DNA of 64,000 bases from Fimivicinus intestinavium (GTDB lineage Bacteria; Bacillota; Clostridia; Oscillospirales; Acutalibacteraceae), in NCBI GenBank assembly GCA_018715765.1, contig DVKY01000044.1:1-64000 (forward strand). The letters run 5' to 3'. Of this stretch, positions 16,679 through 24,865 are shown piece by piece; within the stretch, counting starts at the first letter, position 1, and every line of letters begins with the position of its first letter. A model generated the notes under the pieces. It made no database searches, had not been told where the DNA came from, and saw only the letters and a list, made by a program, of their open reading frames with translations. A program made the position numbers and the translations under genes.

Positions 16679-18010
16679 ATGCTTTCTTTCGTTTTTCGGA
16701 TCGTCGCACAGTTTTTGGCGGCGTTGTTCTGCTTTCTGCCTGCATTGATTGGGAGTTTCACCCCCGGCTCCGCCTATACGATCCCACAAATTGACCTGAG
16801 CGCAGCCCCGGCGGACGTCTCGCCGGAATTCGCTACGCTCTATGAGCAAACCATTGTGGATGACAGCCGCAATTATCTCGCGCATCCGGATTCCGTCCTG
16901 CTGAAAAACGGTAATATCCTGACGATGTACCCCGCCGGGCATGGCAAGGGCGCCGTTCTCAATAAGGTAAGTACGGACGGCGGCCGCACCTATTCCTCCT
17001 CCATCCCCAACACGCCCGCAAGCTGGGTCAATTCACAGGAAACGCCCACGGTTTACCGTCTCCAGTTCACAGATGGAAAAACGGCGGATAAGCTCATTAT
17101 GATCTCTGCCAATCCCGATTGGGGCAGCGGCTCCACAGGCGGCTTTAACTGCTCGCTCTCCACCGACGAGGGGCAGAGCTGGACCGAATTTGAAACCTTC
17201 TACGGCGAAGGGCAATTCCCAAAAGTCGTTCCAATCGTAGCCATGAGCTCTCTGACGCAGCTCAAAGAAAACGGCCAGTTTGTGGATAAATGGATGGGTG
17301 TTTTTCACGATGCACACTTTACAAACTATAAAACCATCCTGACCTTTGACCAAAAGGGAAATATGCACTGGTCCATTCCAACGCCGTATTTTGTGGAGCA
17401 TTGGGTGCGTCAATATGCCACGCAGATGTGCGAGGTCGAGATCATCCGTTCCGATGGCGGGCAGGGGGACGAGCTCTGCCTGATTACGCGCAGCAACACC
17501 AAAAAGAGCAATTCGCTGATTTCCTTTTCCCAAGATGAGGGAAAAACCTGGTCTGAGCCGCGTGAGGTTCCCGCTGCGCTCAACGGCGAGCGGCATAAGG
17601 CGGAATGGACAAAGGACGGCCGGCTTTTCATCACCTTCCGCTCCATCGAGCGGGATCCGGACAAAAACAGTCTTTATGGTGATCCAGTTTCCGGCCGCTA
17701 CAGCGAGGGCTGGATCGCCTGGGTCGGCACCTATGAAGATCTCAAGAACGGCACAGAGGGACAATACCGCATCAAGCTCGCCCACACCTATCTCGCCGGG
17801 CAAACCCAGCCTCAGGCCGCTGCGAATGCGGATACCGGCTACTGCGGTAATGTTGTGCTGGGGGATGGCATAATCGTAACCTCCTCCTACGGTTGCTTCG
17901 ATCCAACCAAAACCTATGTGGATGAAAACGGAACCCCCATTATGAAAACCTATATCGTATCCAAGCGCATTGACCTGCGTCTAACAGACCGCCTCGCAGG
18001 CATCGCATAA
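16679..18010 (+). CDS. Sialidase-type BNR-repeat protein with hydrophobic N terminus
   Basis: This 443-residue paralogue of the previous gene is alignable over nearly its whole length (GGFNCSLSTDEGQSW, VPIVAMSSLTQLKENG, HKAEWTKDGRLFITFRSIERDPDKN). It differs by an N-terminal hydrophobic stretch (about residues 2-27, FVFRIVAQFLAALFCFLPAL) that could be a signal peptide or anchor. Asp boxes are present at STDGGRTY, STDEGQSW and SQDEGKTW. The pair may be an exported and an intracellular version acting on the same type of glycan. The ATG follows GGAGGGAGA, 23 bases after the preceding stop, so the two are co-transcribed; a terminator follows. Confidence 0.8.
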   Translation: MLSFVFRIVAQFLAALFCFLPALIGSFTPGSAYTIPQIDLSAAPADVSPEFATLYEQTIVDDSRNYLAHPDSVLLKNGNILTMYPAGHGKGAVLNKVSTDGGRTYSSSIPNTPASWVNSQETPTVYRLQFTDGKTADKLIMISANPDWGSGSTGGFNCSLSTDEGQSWTEFETFYGEGQFPKVVPIVAMSSLTQLKENGQFVDKWMGVFHDAHFTNYKTILTFDQKGNMHWSIPTPYFVEHWVRQYATQMCEVEIIRSDGGQGDELCLITRSNTKKSNSLISFSQDEGKTWSEPREVPAALNGERHKAEWTKDGRLFITFRSIERDPDKNSLYGDPVSGRYSEGWIAWVGTYEDLKNGTEGQYRIKLAHTYLAGQTQPQAAANADTGYCGNVVLGDGIIVTSSYGCFDPTKTYVDENGTPIMKTYIVSKRIDLRLTDRLAGIA

Positions 18011-18014
18011 TCAA

Positions 18015-18049
18015 AAGCCCGTGTCTCTGCTGCTGAGAGATGCGGGTTT
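18015..18049 (+). terminator. Terminator of the sialidase pair
   Basis: The stem AAGCCCG..TCTC / GAGA..CGGGTTT with a short loop is followed by a T-containing tail, starting four bases after the stop codon. Confidence 0.6.
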
Positions 18050-18118
18050 ATCTTGGCCGCAGGCAGCGCTGAGCATATGGCAGTCTCTCCTTTCAACCAT
18101 CCTCTTGCCGCTGTAGCG

Positions 18119-18159
18119 AACGAAAGCGTACGCGCCTATCCCGCGCGTACGCTTTCGTT
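18119..18159. terminator. Perfect 16-bp hairpin
   Basis: AACGAAAGCGTACGCG pairs perfectly with CGCGTACGCTTTCGTT around a 9-base loop. No T-run follows, so it may be an mRNA-stabilising or protein-binding palindrome rather than a terminator. A second perfect hairpin (GCAATATTTTT / AAAAATATTGC) lies just after it. Confidence 0.45.
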
Positions 18160-18211
18160 GCCCCCCATAGCAATATTTTTCTCAAAAAATATTGCCGCGC
18201 ATGTATGGTCA

Positions 18212-18293
18212 TGCAAATTGAAGCTAGCATATTTACAATTTGCATTTTATCATAATCAATTCATATTTGCAATATATTAGTTTGCAAATGCAA
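18212..18293. promoter_or_regulatory. Cluster of TTTGCA operators upstream of the XRE gene
   Basis: TGCAAATTG (18212) and CAATTTGCA (18236) are exact inverted copies, and further copies are ATTTGCAAT (18266) and TTTGCAAATGCAA (18281). Four related half-sites within 82 bases directly before a Cro/CI-type gene suggest autoregulation. Confidence 0.45.
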
Positions 18294-18354
18294 GCTTATA
18301 AATTGTTTTCTTTTCCGGCTCAGCGGGTACACTAATAGGTGCGAGGTGTCCCGT

Positions 18355-18588
18355 ATGAATGAAAAGCATCGCAGCCGATATATCCAGCTCGGCCTCAATA
18401 TCGCCTATTATCGTAAGCTGCGAGGAATGACACAGCTTCAATTGGCTGAGGCCGTCTCTCTGAGCCGGACGCATATCAGCAACATTGAAGCGCCCAATAT
18501 GCACTGCGCGCTGTCTCTGGATAAACTATTTGACATTGCCCAGGCACTGGATATTACGCCGGATAAACTACTGGAATGCAGGGAGTGA
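18355..18588 (+). CDS. XRE-family transcriptional regulator
   Basis: This 77-residue single-domain Cro/CI-type DNA-binding protein has the helix-turn-helix at about residues 23-45 (MTQLQLAEAVSLSRTHISNIE) and the typical ending ALDITPDKLLE. There is no sensing domain. The ATG with GAGGTG upstream is taken as the start; an in-frame GTG nine bases earlier overlaps that site. The upstream region carries repeated TTTGCA motifs that could be its own operators. Its targets may be the neighbouring sialidase genes or unlinked loci; this is not decidable here. Confidence 0.85.
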   Translation: MNEKHRSRYIQLGLNIAYYRKLRGMTQLQLAEAVSLSRTHISNIEAPNMHCALSLDKLFDIAQALDITPDKLLECRE

Positions 18589-18601
18589 AAATCCGCCTGT
18601 T

Positions 18602-18664
18602 CACAACGCGAACGCGCACCGGAATACGCCGTCCCAGAGGGAGCGTTTCGGTGCGCGGTTGTGT
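18602..18664. terminator. Bidirectional terminator between XRE gene and mgtE
   Basis: CACAAC..CGCGCACCG pairs with CGGTGCGCG..GTTGTG around a loop of about 27 bases, followed by TTTATT. It lies between convergent genes. Confidence 0.55.
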
Positions 18665-18668
18665 TTAT

Positions 18669-20027
18669 TCACAGTAAAAACGCATGCGCAAGCGCAAAAT
18701 AAATGGCCAGCGTTAACGCGTCAACAATCGTTGTGATCATCGGCCCCGCCATCAGCGCCGGGTCCAGATGGATCAGCTTCGCGAGAATTGGCAGCGTACA
18801 TCCAATGCACTTGGCCGACAGTACCGCACAAAACAAGGCGGCACAAATCACCAGGTAAACGGGCAGGGTAGAACCGCCGAAAATCAAAAGCCGCAAAAAA
18901 TTCACTGTTGCAAGGATCGTACCGCAGATCAAAGCGACCCGCAGTTCCTTGAACAGCACACGGAAATAATCCCGGATCGTGATTTCCCCCAACGCGAGGC
19001 CGCGAATGATCAGCGTAGAGGTCTGGCTGCCGGAATTTCCGCCCGTATCCATCAGCATAGGGATAGAAGCTGTCAGCCCTACCACAACGGAAAGCATGCT
19101 CTGATAATTCTCGATAATTTTCCCTGTAAAGGTGCCGGAGATCATCAGGATCAGCAACCACACAATCCGATTTCCCGCCAGGCGGAAAACGCCCGTTTTC
19201 AAATATTCGTTGCCTGTGCCGGAGGGGTGCATGAGGGCCATTTTTTCAAAGTCCTCTGTGTTTTTCTCCTCAATAACATCAACAATGTCGTCAATCGTAA
19301 TCACGCCGACCAACCGTTTTTCATTGTCAACCACCGGGACACTCAAAAGATCATATTTTCGGGCAAGATCCGCAACATCCTCCTCGTCATCCATCGTCGT
19401 TACAAAAATTAACTGCTGGTCGTCATCCATCAGATCGCGCACCAACGCATCTGCCTGCGCAAACAAGAGCCGGTGCAACGGTAACGTACCAACCAGATGC
19501 CGGGCATTATCAATACAGTAAGCGGTGTAAACCGTTTCATCGTCGATCCCGCTCGCACGGATCCTGTCAATTGCCTCGGCAGCAGTCAGCCGGTCATGCA
19601 GCTGCACCATCTCAATTGTCATGATGCTTCCCGCAGAGTTATCAGGATACTGCAAAAAGCGGTTAATCAATGCACGCGTCTCCGGGTCGGCGTTAGCGAG
19701 CACACGGGTAACCACATTGGCCGGAACCTCCTCCAGGAAGTCAACCGTATCGTCCAAAAACAGGTCGTCCACCAGGCTGGAAAGCTCGCTGTCCGTAATC
19801 ATGCCGACAATGTGGGATTGACTGTCTGGATCCAGATAAGAAAAAACGTCCGCCGAAATATCCTTGGGCAGGATGCGGAACACCACGGCACACTCTTCAT
19901 TTGAAAGCTCCTGCATAAAATCCGCAATATCGACGACATTCATCTCCGCCAGCTCATCTCGCAGGGCAGAGAGCTTATTCCCCCGCAGCAGGCGATACAA
20001 GGCGTCAAAATCAAAATTCGTTTCCAA
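18669..20027 (-). CDS. mgtE: MgtE-type magnesium transporter
   Basis: This 452-residue protein has the MgtE domain order: N-terminal helical superhelix (about 1-125), two CBS domains (about 125-255) that sense cytosolic Mg2+, then a five-helix membrane pore domain with the conserved PMLMDTGGNSGSQ motif and the C-terminal KLIHLDPALMAGPMITT. It is a Mg2+-gated uptake channel in the cell membrane. The start chosen is a TTG preceded by AAGGAGGGTG at ideal spacing; an upstream GTG in frame would put that site inside the gene. The site lies in a stable hairpin, and the leader holds a terminator, so expression is probably controlled at the RNA level. Confidence 0.92.
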   Translation of the reverse strand: METNFDFDALYRLLRGNKLSALRDELAEMNVVDIADFMQELSNEECAVVFRILPKDISADVFSYLDPDSQSHIVGMITDSELSSLVDDLFLDDTVDFLEEVPANVVTRVLANADPETRALINRFLQYPDNSAGSIMTIEMVQLHDRLTAAEAIDRIRASGIDDETVYTAYCIDNARHLVGTLPLHRLLFAQADALVRDLMDDDQQLIFVTTMDDEEDVADLARKYDLLSVPVVDNEKRLVGVITIDDIVDVIEEKNTEDFEKMALMHPSGTGNEYLKTGVFRLAGNRIVWLLILMISGTFTGKIIENYQSMLSVVVGLTASIPMLMDTGGNSGSQTSTLIIRGLALGEITIRDYFRVLFKELRVALICGTILATVNFLRLLIFGGSTLPVYLVICAALFCAVLSAKCIGCTLPILAKLIHLDPALMAGPMITTIVDALTLAIYFALAHAFLL

Positions 20028-20036
20028 AAGAAAACA

Positions 20037-20062
20037 CCCTCCTTGCGCATTGCGCAGGAGGG
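20037..20062 (-). promoter_or_regulatory. SD-sequestering hairpin of mgtE
   Basis: CCCTCCTTGCGC and GCGCAGGAGGG pair almost perfectly around a 3-base loop, and one arm contains the whole AAGGAGGG ribosome binding site of mgtE. A further hairpin (GGGCGCGG / CCGTGCCC) lies directly upstream. Translation would be off unless the hairpin is opened. Confidence 0.6.
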
Positions 20063-20121
20063 CGGGCACGGTTTTTCCGCGCCCGGAGGCTTATGGAACA
20101 GCCTGCCGTTTCGTCACACAG

Positions 20122-20248
20122 AAAAAACCGCACCAGGCACCCCCGGCGCATGCAAAAAATAATGGCCTGGAACACACGGTCTGTGCGTGCAGGTACTGTC
20201 CAAGTGCGAATCACCTCTACTCGTTTTCCTGTTATTCATCAGGTTCTT
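20122..20248 (-). promoter_or_regulatory. Structured attenuator leader of mgtE, unclassified
   Basis: After the promoter the transcript can form CCTG / CAGG, then a composite stem CTTGGA / TCCAGG enclosing an internal loop and a second stem ACGCAC / GTGTGT (about 20205-20164). It continues with a terminator hairpin GCGCCGG / CCTGGTGC followed by GGTTTTTT (20151-20122). An aptamer-like domain followed by a terminator and an SD-masking hairpin is the layout of a riboswitch. The M-box consensus GTTAGGTGAGGCTCC is absent, so this is not the usual Mg2+ sensor. Confidence 0.5.
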
Positions 20249-20252
20249 TTTT

Positions 20253-20281
20253 AGTCTAATCATTTTTTCGAGTAAAGTCAA
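20253..20281 (-). promoter_or_regulatory. Promoter of mgtE
   Basis: Minus-strand TTGACT (20281-20276) and TAGACT (20258-20253) are 17 bases apart, placing the transcript start about 220 bases before the mgtE start codon. Confidence 0.65.
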
Positions 20282-20284
20282 GAG

Positions 20285-20323
20285 AAAGCGCAAAAAAAGC
20301 GCCGGTAGCGCAAAATAGAGCGC
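20285..20323. repeat. Two direct 17-18 bp repeats
   Basis: AGCGCAAAAAAAGCGCC and AGCGCAAAATAGAGCGCC stand three bases apart between the mgtE promoter and the phage island. They might be an operator or a leftover attachment-site region; nothing matching was found at the island's right end. Confidence 0.35.
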
Positions 20324-20434
20324 CATTCACAAATTTTGCTTGAAAACGCCTTTAAAAGTTGCAATTCGGAGGAAATCAGAAGGTGAAACGCCGAATCAAA
20401 ACCACTTTTCCCCGCGCTGCTCAAAAAAATTTTT

Positions 20435-20480
20435 AACTCCCTGTTTTGTTGCCCTGTTGGGTGCAACAAAACAGGGAGTT
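20435..20480 (+). terminator. Strong hairpin directly upstream of the phage island
   Basis: AACTCCCTGTTTTGTTGC pairs perfectly (18 bp) with its complement around a 10-base loop and ends in GTTTTCC. It is 44 bases before the first terminase gene, preceded by A7T5. It would stop transcription entering the island from upstream unless an antiterminator acts; no clear promoter was seen between it and the gene. Confidence 0.6.
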
Positions 20481-20523
20481 TTCCGTATAGGTGAAACCAC
20501 CTGTTGAAAGGAGCTGCAAAAGC

Positions 20524-21015
20524 ATGGAAGCACTCAATGAGCGTGAGCTTCTTTTTTGCGCCTATTACAGCCAGACGCATAGCGCGCGGGAGGCGGCCGC
20601 CCGCGCGGGCTATCGCCTCCGGCCGGAGCTGCATGGCATACGCCTCCTGGAGCGGGACGATGTACGCACAGAAATTGAGCGGCTGGAAAAAAGGCTGCAA
20701 ACGGCACAAGAAATCCGCGATGGTTACCGCCGGCTGGCCTTTGGGCCGGTCACAGATGCAATCCACTTACTCTTTCTAGAGGAAGCGCCCGCCCCCGGCC
20801 AGCTGGAAAAGATGGATCTTTTCCCAATTGCGGAAATCAAACGCCCGAGGGCGGGCGGCATTGAGATCAAATTTTTTGATCGACTCAAGGCATTGGAAAG
20901 GCTATCACAGCTGGAGGAGCAAGCTGCACAGAATGGCGCGCTCCCGTTTTATGAAGCGTTGGAAAAGGGGGCCTGCGCCCTGCGGGAGGAGGCCTTTGTC
21001 AGTGAAGGGAAATGA
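20524..21015 (+). CDS. Phage terminase small subunit
   Basis: This 163-residue protein starts MEALNERELLFCAYYSQTHS and continues with AREAAARAGYR, the helix-turn-helix region typical of small terminase subunits that recognise the packaging site. A coiled-coil segment (about 48-66, ERLEKRLQTAQEIRDGY) follows, as in the oligomerisation core of the family. The ATG follows AAAGGAG. It is the first gene of a one-strand island, and its end overlaps the start of the large subunit by 14 bases, as in active phages. Confidence 0.85.
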   Translation: MEALNERELLFCAYYSQTHSAREAAARAGYRLRPELHGIRLLERDDVRTEIERLEKRLQTAQEIRDGYRRLAFGPVTDAIHLLFLEEAPAPGQLEKMDLFPIAEIKRPRAGGIEIKFFDRLKALERLSQLEEQAAQNGALPFYEALEKGACALREEAFVSEGK

Positions 21016-22264
21016 GCTTCTCTTTGCGCCTTTTTCTCCAAAGCAGCTGGCGGTGCTGACCTGGTGGTGCCGTACCAGCCCGTTTTGTTCATACGACAGC
21101 ATTCTCTGCGACGGCGCGGTCCGCAGCGGCAAAACCATGTGCATGTCCCTCTCCTTTATTGCGTGGGCGTTCCATCAGTTCTCCGGCGTCAGCTTCGCCA
21201 TTTGCGGCAAAACGATCGCCTCTTTGCGGCGCAATGTTGTGCAGCCGCTTCTGCCCGTATTGCGTGCACTTGGGTTTTCCTGCACGGAAAAGCTGTCGCA
21301 GCACTATCTGGAAATCAGCCGCGGCGGCCGACAAAACCGGTTCTATCTCTTTGGCGGGCGTGATGAATCCTCCGCCTCGCTCATCCAGGGCATGACGCTT
21401 GGCGGCGTTCTGCTTGATGAGGTAGCTCTTATGCCGCGCTCCTTCGTAGAGCAGGCGCTCGCACGCTGCTCCATGGAGGGCTCCAAATTCTGGTTTAACT
21501 GCAATCCGGAGCACCCGCAGCACTGGTTTTATGAGGAGTGGGTCCTCCGGGCGAGGGAAAAGAACTGCCTTTACCTGCACTTCACTATGCGCGATAATCC
21601 ATCCCTCTCCCCTGCGATGCTCGCCCGCTATGAGAGCCTTTACAGCGGCGCCTTCTATGAACGCTTTGTGGAGGGGAAATGGGCTGCAGCACAGGGGCTG
21701 GTCTACCCAATGTTTGGCAGCCATATAACCGCCGAGCCTCCGCAGGGCTGCACATGCTTCTATCTCTCCTGCGACTATGGCACGGTAAACCCCTTCTCCT
21801 GCGGTCTATGGGGAGAAAAGGATGGCGTGTGGTACCGCCTGCGGGAATATTACTACGATTCCCGCAGGGAGGGCGCGCAGAAAACAGACGAAGAATATTA
21901 CGCAGAAATACAGGCGCTTGCAGGCGACCTGCCCGTGCGCGCAGTGATTGTGGACCCCTCCGCTGCAAGCTTTCTCGCCTGTATCCGCCGCCATGGCCGG
22001 TATCCCGCCATTCCAGCGCAAAACGAAGTGCTCGACGGGATTCGCCAGGTTTCCGACGCGCTGCGGGAAGGGCGGCTGCGCGTCGCTCCCTGCTGCCGGG
22101 ATACCATCCGGGAATTCGGCCTTTACCGCTGGGACGCCCGCGCTGCAAAGGATCTGCCCCGTAAAGAGCATGACCACGCAATGGATGATATCCGCTATTT
22201 TGTCACCACCGTATTGGCCGGCCAGGAAGAGGGCTTTTATGCGCTCGCGGCCGCACGCCGGTAA
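21002..22264 (+). CDS. Phage terminase large subunit
   Basis: This 420-residue packaging motor has Walker A GAVRSGKT (38-45), Walker B VLLDE (136-140) and a C-terminal RNase H-like nuclease domain with VIVDPSAASF. It cuts concatemeric DNA and drives it into the prohead. The GTG start is preceded by GGGAGGAGG; no downstream ATG gives the full Walker region. Length is normal for PBSX-type enzymes. All catalytic motifs appear intact, arguing against decay. Confidence 0.93.
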   Translation: MKGNELLFAPFSPKQLAVLTWWCRTSPFCSYDSILCDGAVRSGKTMCMSLSFIAWAFHQFSGVSFAICGKTIASLRRNVVQPLLPVLRALGFSCTEKLSQHYLEISRGGRQNRFYLFGGRDESSASLIQGMTLGGVLLDEVALMPRSFVEQALARCSMEGSKFWFNCNPEHPQHWFYEEWVLRAREKNCLYLHFTMRDNPSLSPAMLARYESLYSGAFYERFVEGKWAAAQGLVYPMFGSHITAEPPQGCTCFYLSCDYGTVNPFSCGLWGEKDGVWYRLREYYYDSRREGAQKTDEEYYAEIQALAGDLPVRAVIVDPSAASFLACIRRHGRYPAIPAQNEVLDGIRQVSDALREGRLRVAPCCRDTIREFGLYRWDARAAKDLPRKEHDHAMDDIRYFVTTVLAGQEEGFYALAAARR

Positions 22265-22290
22265 TAACCCACCCAAAAAGGAGGAACCCT

Positions 22291-23457
22291 ATGGCGCTTC
22301 GAAAACGCACCGTCAAACAGGAACCGGTTGGGGCGGCCTGCGCACCGCAAACCGCTCCGCCGCAGCCCTATGGGGAGCTGATGCGCTTTACCCCGCTTTG
22401 CCCCGTTCAAGGCAGGCTCTATGAGCTGCTGCGAGAGGCCGTACCAATTATCGACGCGGCGATTCTCAAGCTCATCCGTTTAACCGGCGGTTTTACCGTC
22501 GCATGCACGGACGAGCCCTCACAACAGCTACTGGAGGCGTTTTTGCGGGAGATCCCCGTTAACGGCTGTCAACGCGGAATAGAAGCTTTTTTAAACGCCT
22601 ATCTGGATCAACTGCTCACCTTCGGCACAGCTGTTGGAGAAATGGTTCCCCTTGGAGGCGGGCGACTAGCGCTCTACAATGCCCCGCTGGAGACGCTGGA
22701 GCTCCGGCATGGCAAAAACGCGCTGCAAACCCTCGTCTGCCGCAGGGAGCCAGGTGGAGAAGCCTCGCCCGTCCCGCATCCAGAGCGCATTTTACTTTCC
22801 GTCCTCCATCCGCGCGCAGGGCAGCTTGGCGGCAACTCACTGCTGCTGGGGCTCCCTTTCATCAGCAAAATCCTTTTGCAAATTTATCAGACCATTGGCC
22901 TGAATTGGGAACGGGTAGGGAACGTACGCTTCGCGGTAACTTATAAGCCGCACAGCGATGCAATGGACCGCGCCTTTGCCAGGGAACGCGCCCAGCAGGT
23001 GGCCCGGGAATGGAGCGAGGCCATGGCAAGCGGTACGGGCGTGAAGGATTTCGTAGCAGTCGGGGATGTTGATATCCGTGTGATCGGCGCGGATAATCAA
23101 ATCCTTGACAGTGAAATCCCCGTGCGGCAGATGCTCGAACAGATCGTTGCCAAAACGGGCCTGCCCCCCTTTTTACTCGGCCTGCATTGGTCCTCCACGG
23201 AGCGCATGTCCTCCCAGCAGGCAGATGTGCTGACCAGCGAGCTCACAAGCTATCGCCGCCTTCTCACTCCAGTGATCGAAACCATCTGCCGGGCCTGTCT
23301 TCGGTTGAATGGGCAGCTGAGCGGCTGCCAGGTCGTTTGGGACGATATCACATTGCAGGATGAGGTTGAGCTGGGCCGCGCACGGCTGTATCATGCGCAG
23401 GCCGCCGCACTGGAGGCAAAACAGCCCGCCAGAAAGGAGACGAAGCATGACGAATAA
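22291..23457 (+). CDS. Phage portal protein
   Basis: This 388-residue protein is of the PBSX/SPP1-like portal type. It forms the dodecameric channel at one capsid vertex through which DNA passes and to which the connectors bind. The middle segment (NSLLLGLPFISKILLQIYQTIGLNWERVGNVRFAVTYKP) and the C-terminal STERMSSQQADVLTSELTSYRRLLTP are characteristic. It has an AAGGAGG site, and the gene overlaps the protease gene by 11 bases. Confidence 0.85.
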   Translation: MALRKRTVKQEPVGAACAPQTAPPQPYGELMRFTPLCPVQGRLYELLREAVPIIDAAILKLIRLTGGFTVACTDEPSQQLLEAFLREIPVNGCQRGIEAFLNAYLDQLLTFGTAVGEMVPLGGGRLALYNAPLETLELRHGKNALQTLVCRREPGGEASPVPHPERILLSVLHPRAGQLGGNSLLLGLPFISKILLQIYQTIGLNWERVGNVRFAVTYKPHSDAMDRAFARERAQQVAREWSEAMASGTGVKDFVAVGDVDIRVIGADNQILDSEIPVRQMLEQIVAKTGLPPFLLGLHWSSTERMSSQQADVLTSELTSYRRLLTPVIETICRACLRLNGQLSGCQVVWDDITLQDEVELGRARLYHAQAAALEAKQPARKETKHDE

Positions 23458-24415
23458 CCTGCAGGCCTCCGGCGTCCCTACGCCGGAGGAACTGGAGCAG
23501 ATCAACCGCTATGCCCGCTCACCACTCAGGGCAGAGGATATTTACGCCTTTAGCGTTACCCTCTGTGACAACGAGGTGGACCGGGACGGCGAGCGCTTCA
23601 GCCTGGAAGCGCTCAACCAGCTTGCAGCGCTCTACCCGGGCAAGCCCGGCCTGTTTGACCACAGCAGAAGAGGGCGCGACCAGACCGCCCGCACCTACCG
23701 CGCCTGGGTGGAAACAGACGAAGCCAGGCGCACCAGCTTGGGCGAACCTTACTCCGCCCTGCGCGCACGGGCCTATATGGCGCGCACACAGGAAAATGCC
23801 GGGCTTATTGCCGAAATTGACGCGGGCATCAAAAAGGAGGTCAGCGTAGGCTGTGCAGTCAGGCAAAAAAACTGCTCCATTTGCGGCGCGGAGCAGCTCA
23901 CACAGCCCTGCGCACACCAGCCGGGGCGCGTCTACGGCGGCAAGCGCTGCCACATGGTACTCAGCGGCGTACAGGATGCCTACGAGTGGTCCTTTGTCGC
24001 TATTCCGGCGCAACCGAGCGCCGGTGTGACGAAGGCCTATTTAATACAGAAAGGGGACGAAAACCTGTTGGAACACCTTATTGAAACGCTCAAAAGCGCA
24101 CAGGATAGCCTCACCCTGACCAAGGGACAGGCGGAAGCACTCCTCACCTATTTGCAGGAGCTTACGCAATTGGCGGAGGATGGCCGGCAATACCGCGGCG
24201 CGCTCACGCAGGAGGTTATCCGCCTGTGTGCGCTGCACACGCCGCAGCTGGATTTTGGCCGTTGCCCGGCGCTGCTGCAAAAGTGCAGCACAAGGGAATT
24301 AGAGGAGCTAAAGGCTATGCTGGCCCTGACAAAGGAAGAAGCTACACCGGCGCTTCAGCTGGCCCCAGCAGAGCAGAATCCCACTGCACGGGAGCTCTTT
24401 GGGTTTCAAATTTAA
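23447..24415 (+). CDS. Phage prohead protease-like protein with Cys motif
   Basis: This 322-residue protein lies between portal and decoration/capsid genes, where capsid maturation proteases are found. The N-terminal part (about 30-190) shows VTLCDNEVDRDGERFSLEAL, then KEVSVGCAV, whose Ser could be catalytic, and WSFVAIPAQPSAGVTKAY. A zinc-finger-like group CSICGAEQLTQPCAHQPG ... C interrupts the domain, a feature I recall from Clostridial contractile phages. A helical C-terminal part (about 205-310) may serve as scaffold. The ATG follows AAAGGAGACG. Confidence 0.7.
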   Translation: MTNNLQASGVPTPEELEQINRYARSPLRAEDIYAFSVTLCDNEVDRDGERFSLEALNQLAALYPGKPGLFDHSRRGRDQTARTYRAWVETDEARRTSLGEPYSALRARAYMARTQENAGLIAEIDAGIKKEVSVGCAVRQKNCSICGAEQLTQPCAHQPGRVYGGKRCHMVLSGVQDAYEWSFVAIPAQPSAGVTKAYLIQKGDENLLEHLIETLKSAQDSLTLTKGQAEALLTYLQELTQLAEDGRQYRGALTQEVIRLCALHTPQLDFGRCPALLQKCSTRELEELKAMLALTKEEATPALQLAPAEQNPTARELFGFQI

Positions 24416-24498
24416 ATCGACTGCGTAATCGCCACAATATGCGGGCGCTTGCGGCCCTAATCCGCATTGCGCAACAAAAAAATAGGAGGATTGTACTG

Positions 24499-24843
24499 AT
24501 GGGCATCTCGTTAACCGGATTTGCAGAACAGACCGTCACGCTGAAAATGGATGGAGAGGGTGCAAAAGGCTCCCCTGTGACCCTCAGCGCAAGCTTGACC
24601 GCCACGCCATGCGCGGCGGGCGATCCCTTTGTAGGGTTCTTATCCAACGCCCCGCGCGGCGGCTTTGCAGGTGTGCAGGTAGGCGGCTTTGTGAAAGCCT
24701 CCTATACTGGAACCGCCCCCACGCCCGGATATGCCGTGCTCGCCGCAGATGGAAATGGCGGCGTTCAGGCCGCCTCCAGCGGCCAAGCACGTCTGATCCT
24801 GGAGGTGGATACCACACAACAAACCGTTGGATTTTTACTGTAA
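24499..24843 (+). CDS. Putative capsid decoration protein
   Basis: This 114-residue, Gly/Thr/Ala-rich, probably all-beta protein (GDPFVGFLSNAPRGGFAGVQVGGFVKASYTG) is encoded directly before the major capsid protein, with a TAGGAGGA site. Position and size fit a head decoration or stabilisation protein (DUF2190-like). Assignment rests mainly on gene order. Confidence 0.55.
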   Translation: MGISLTGFAEQTVTLKMDGEGAKGSPVTLSASLTATPCAAGDPFVGFLSNAPRGGFAGVQVGGFVKASYTGTAPTPGYAVLAADGNGGVQAASSGQARLILEVDTTQQTVGFLL

Positions 24844-24865
24844 ATTAAGAAAGGGGATTTTCACT

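Noticed and set aside
18053..18280. A 75-codon open frame before the XRE regulator.
   Set aside because: It runs through two perfect hairpins and an AT-rich operator region and has no plausible ribosome binding site.
20236..20246. CTGATGA followed by GAAA in the mgtE leader, reminiscent of a hammerhead ribozyme core.
   Set aside because: There is no stem II between the two core pieces; the bases instead form the small hairpin CCTG / CAGG.
20122..20248. M-box (ykoK) magnesium riboswitch upstream of mgtE.
   Set aside because: The conserved GTTAGGTGAGGCTCC and later core segments are absent.
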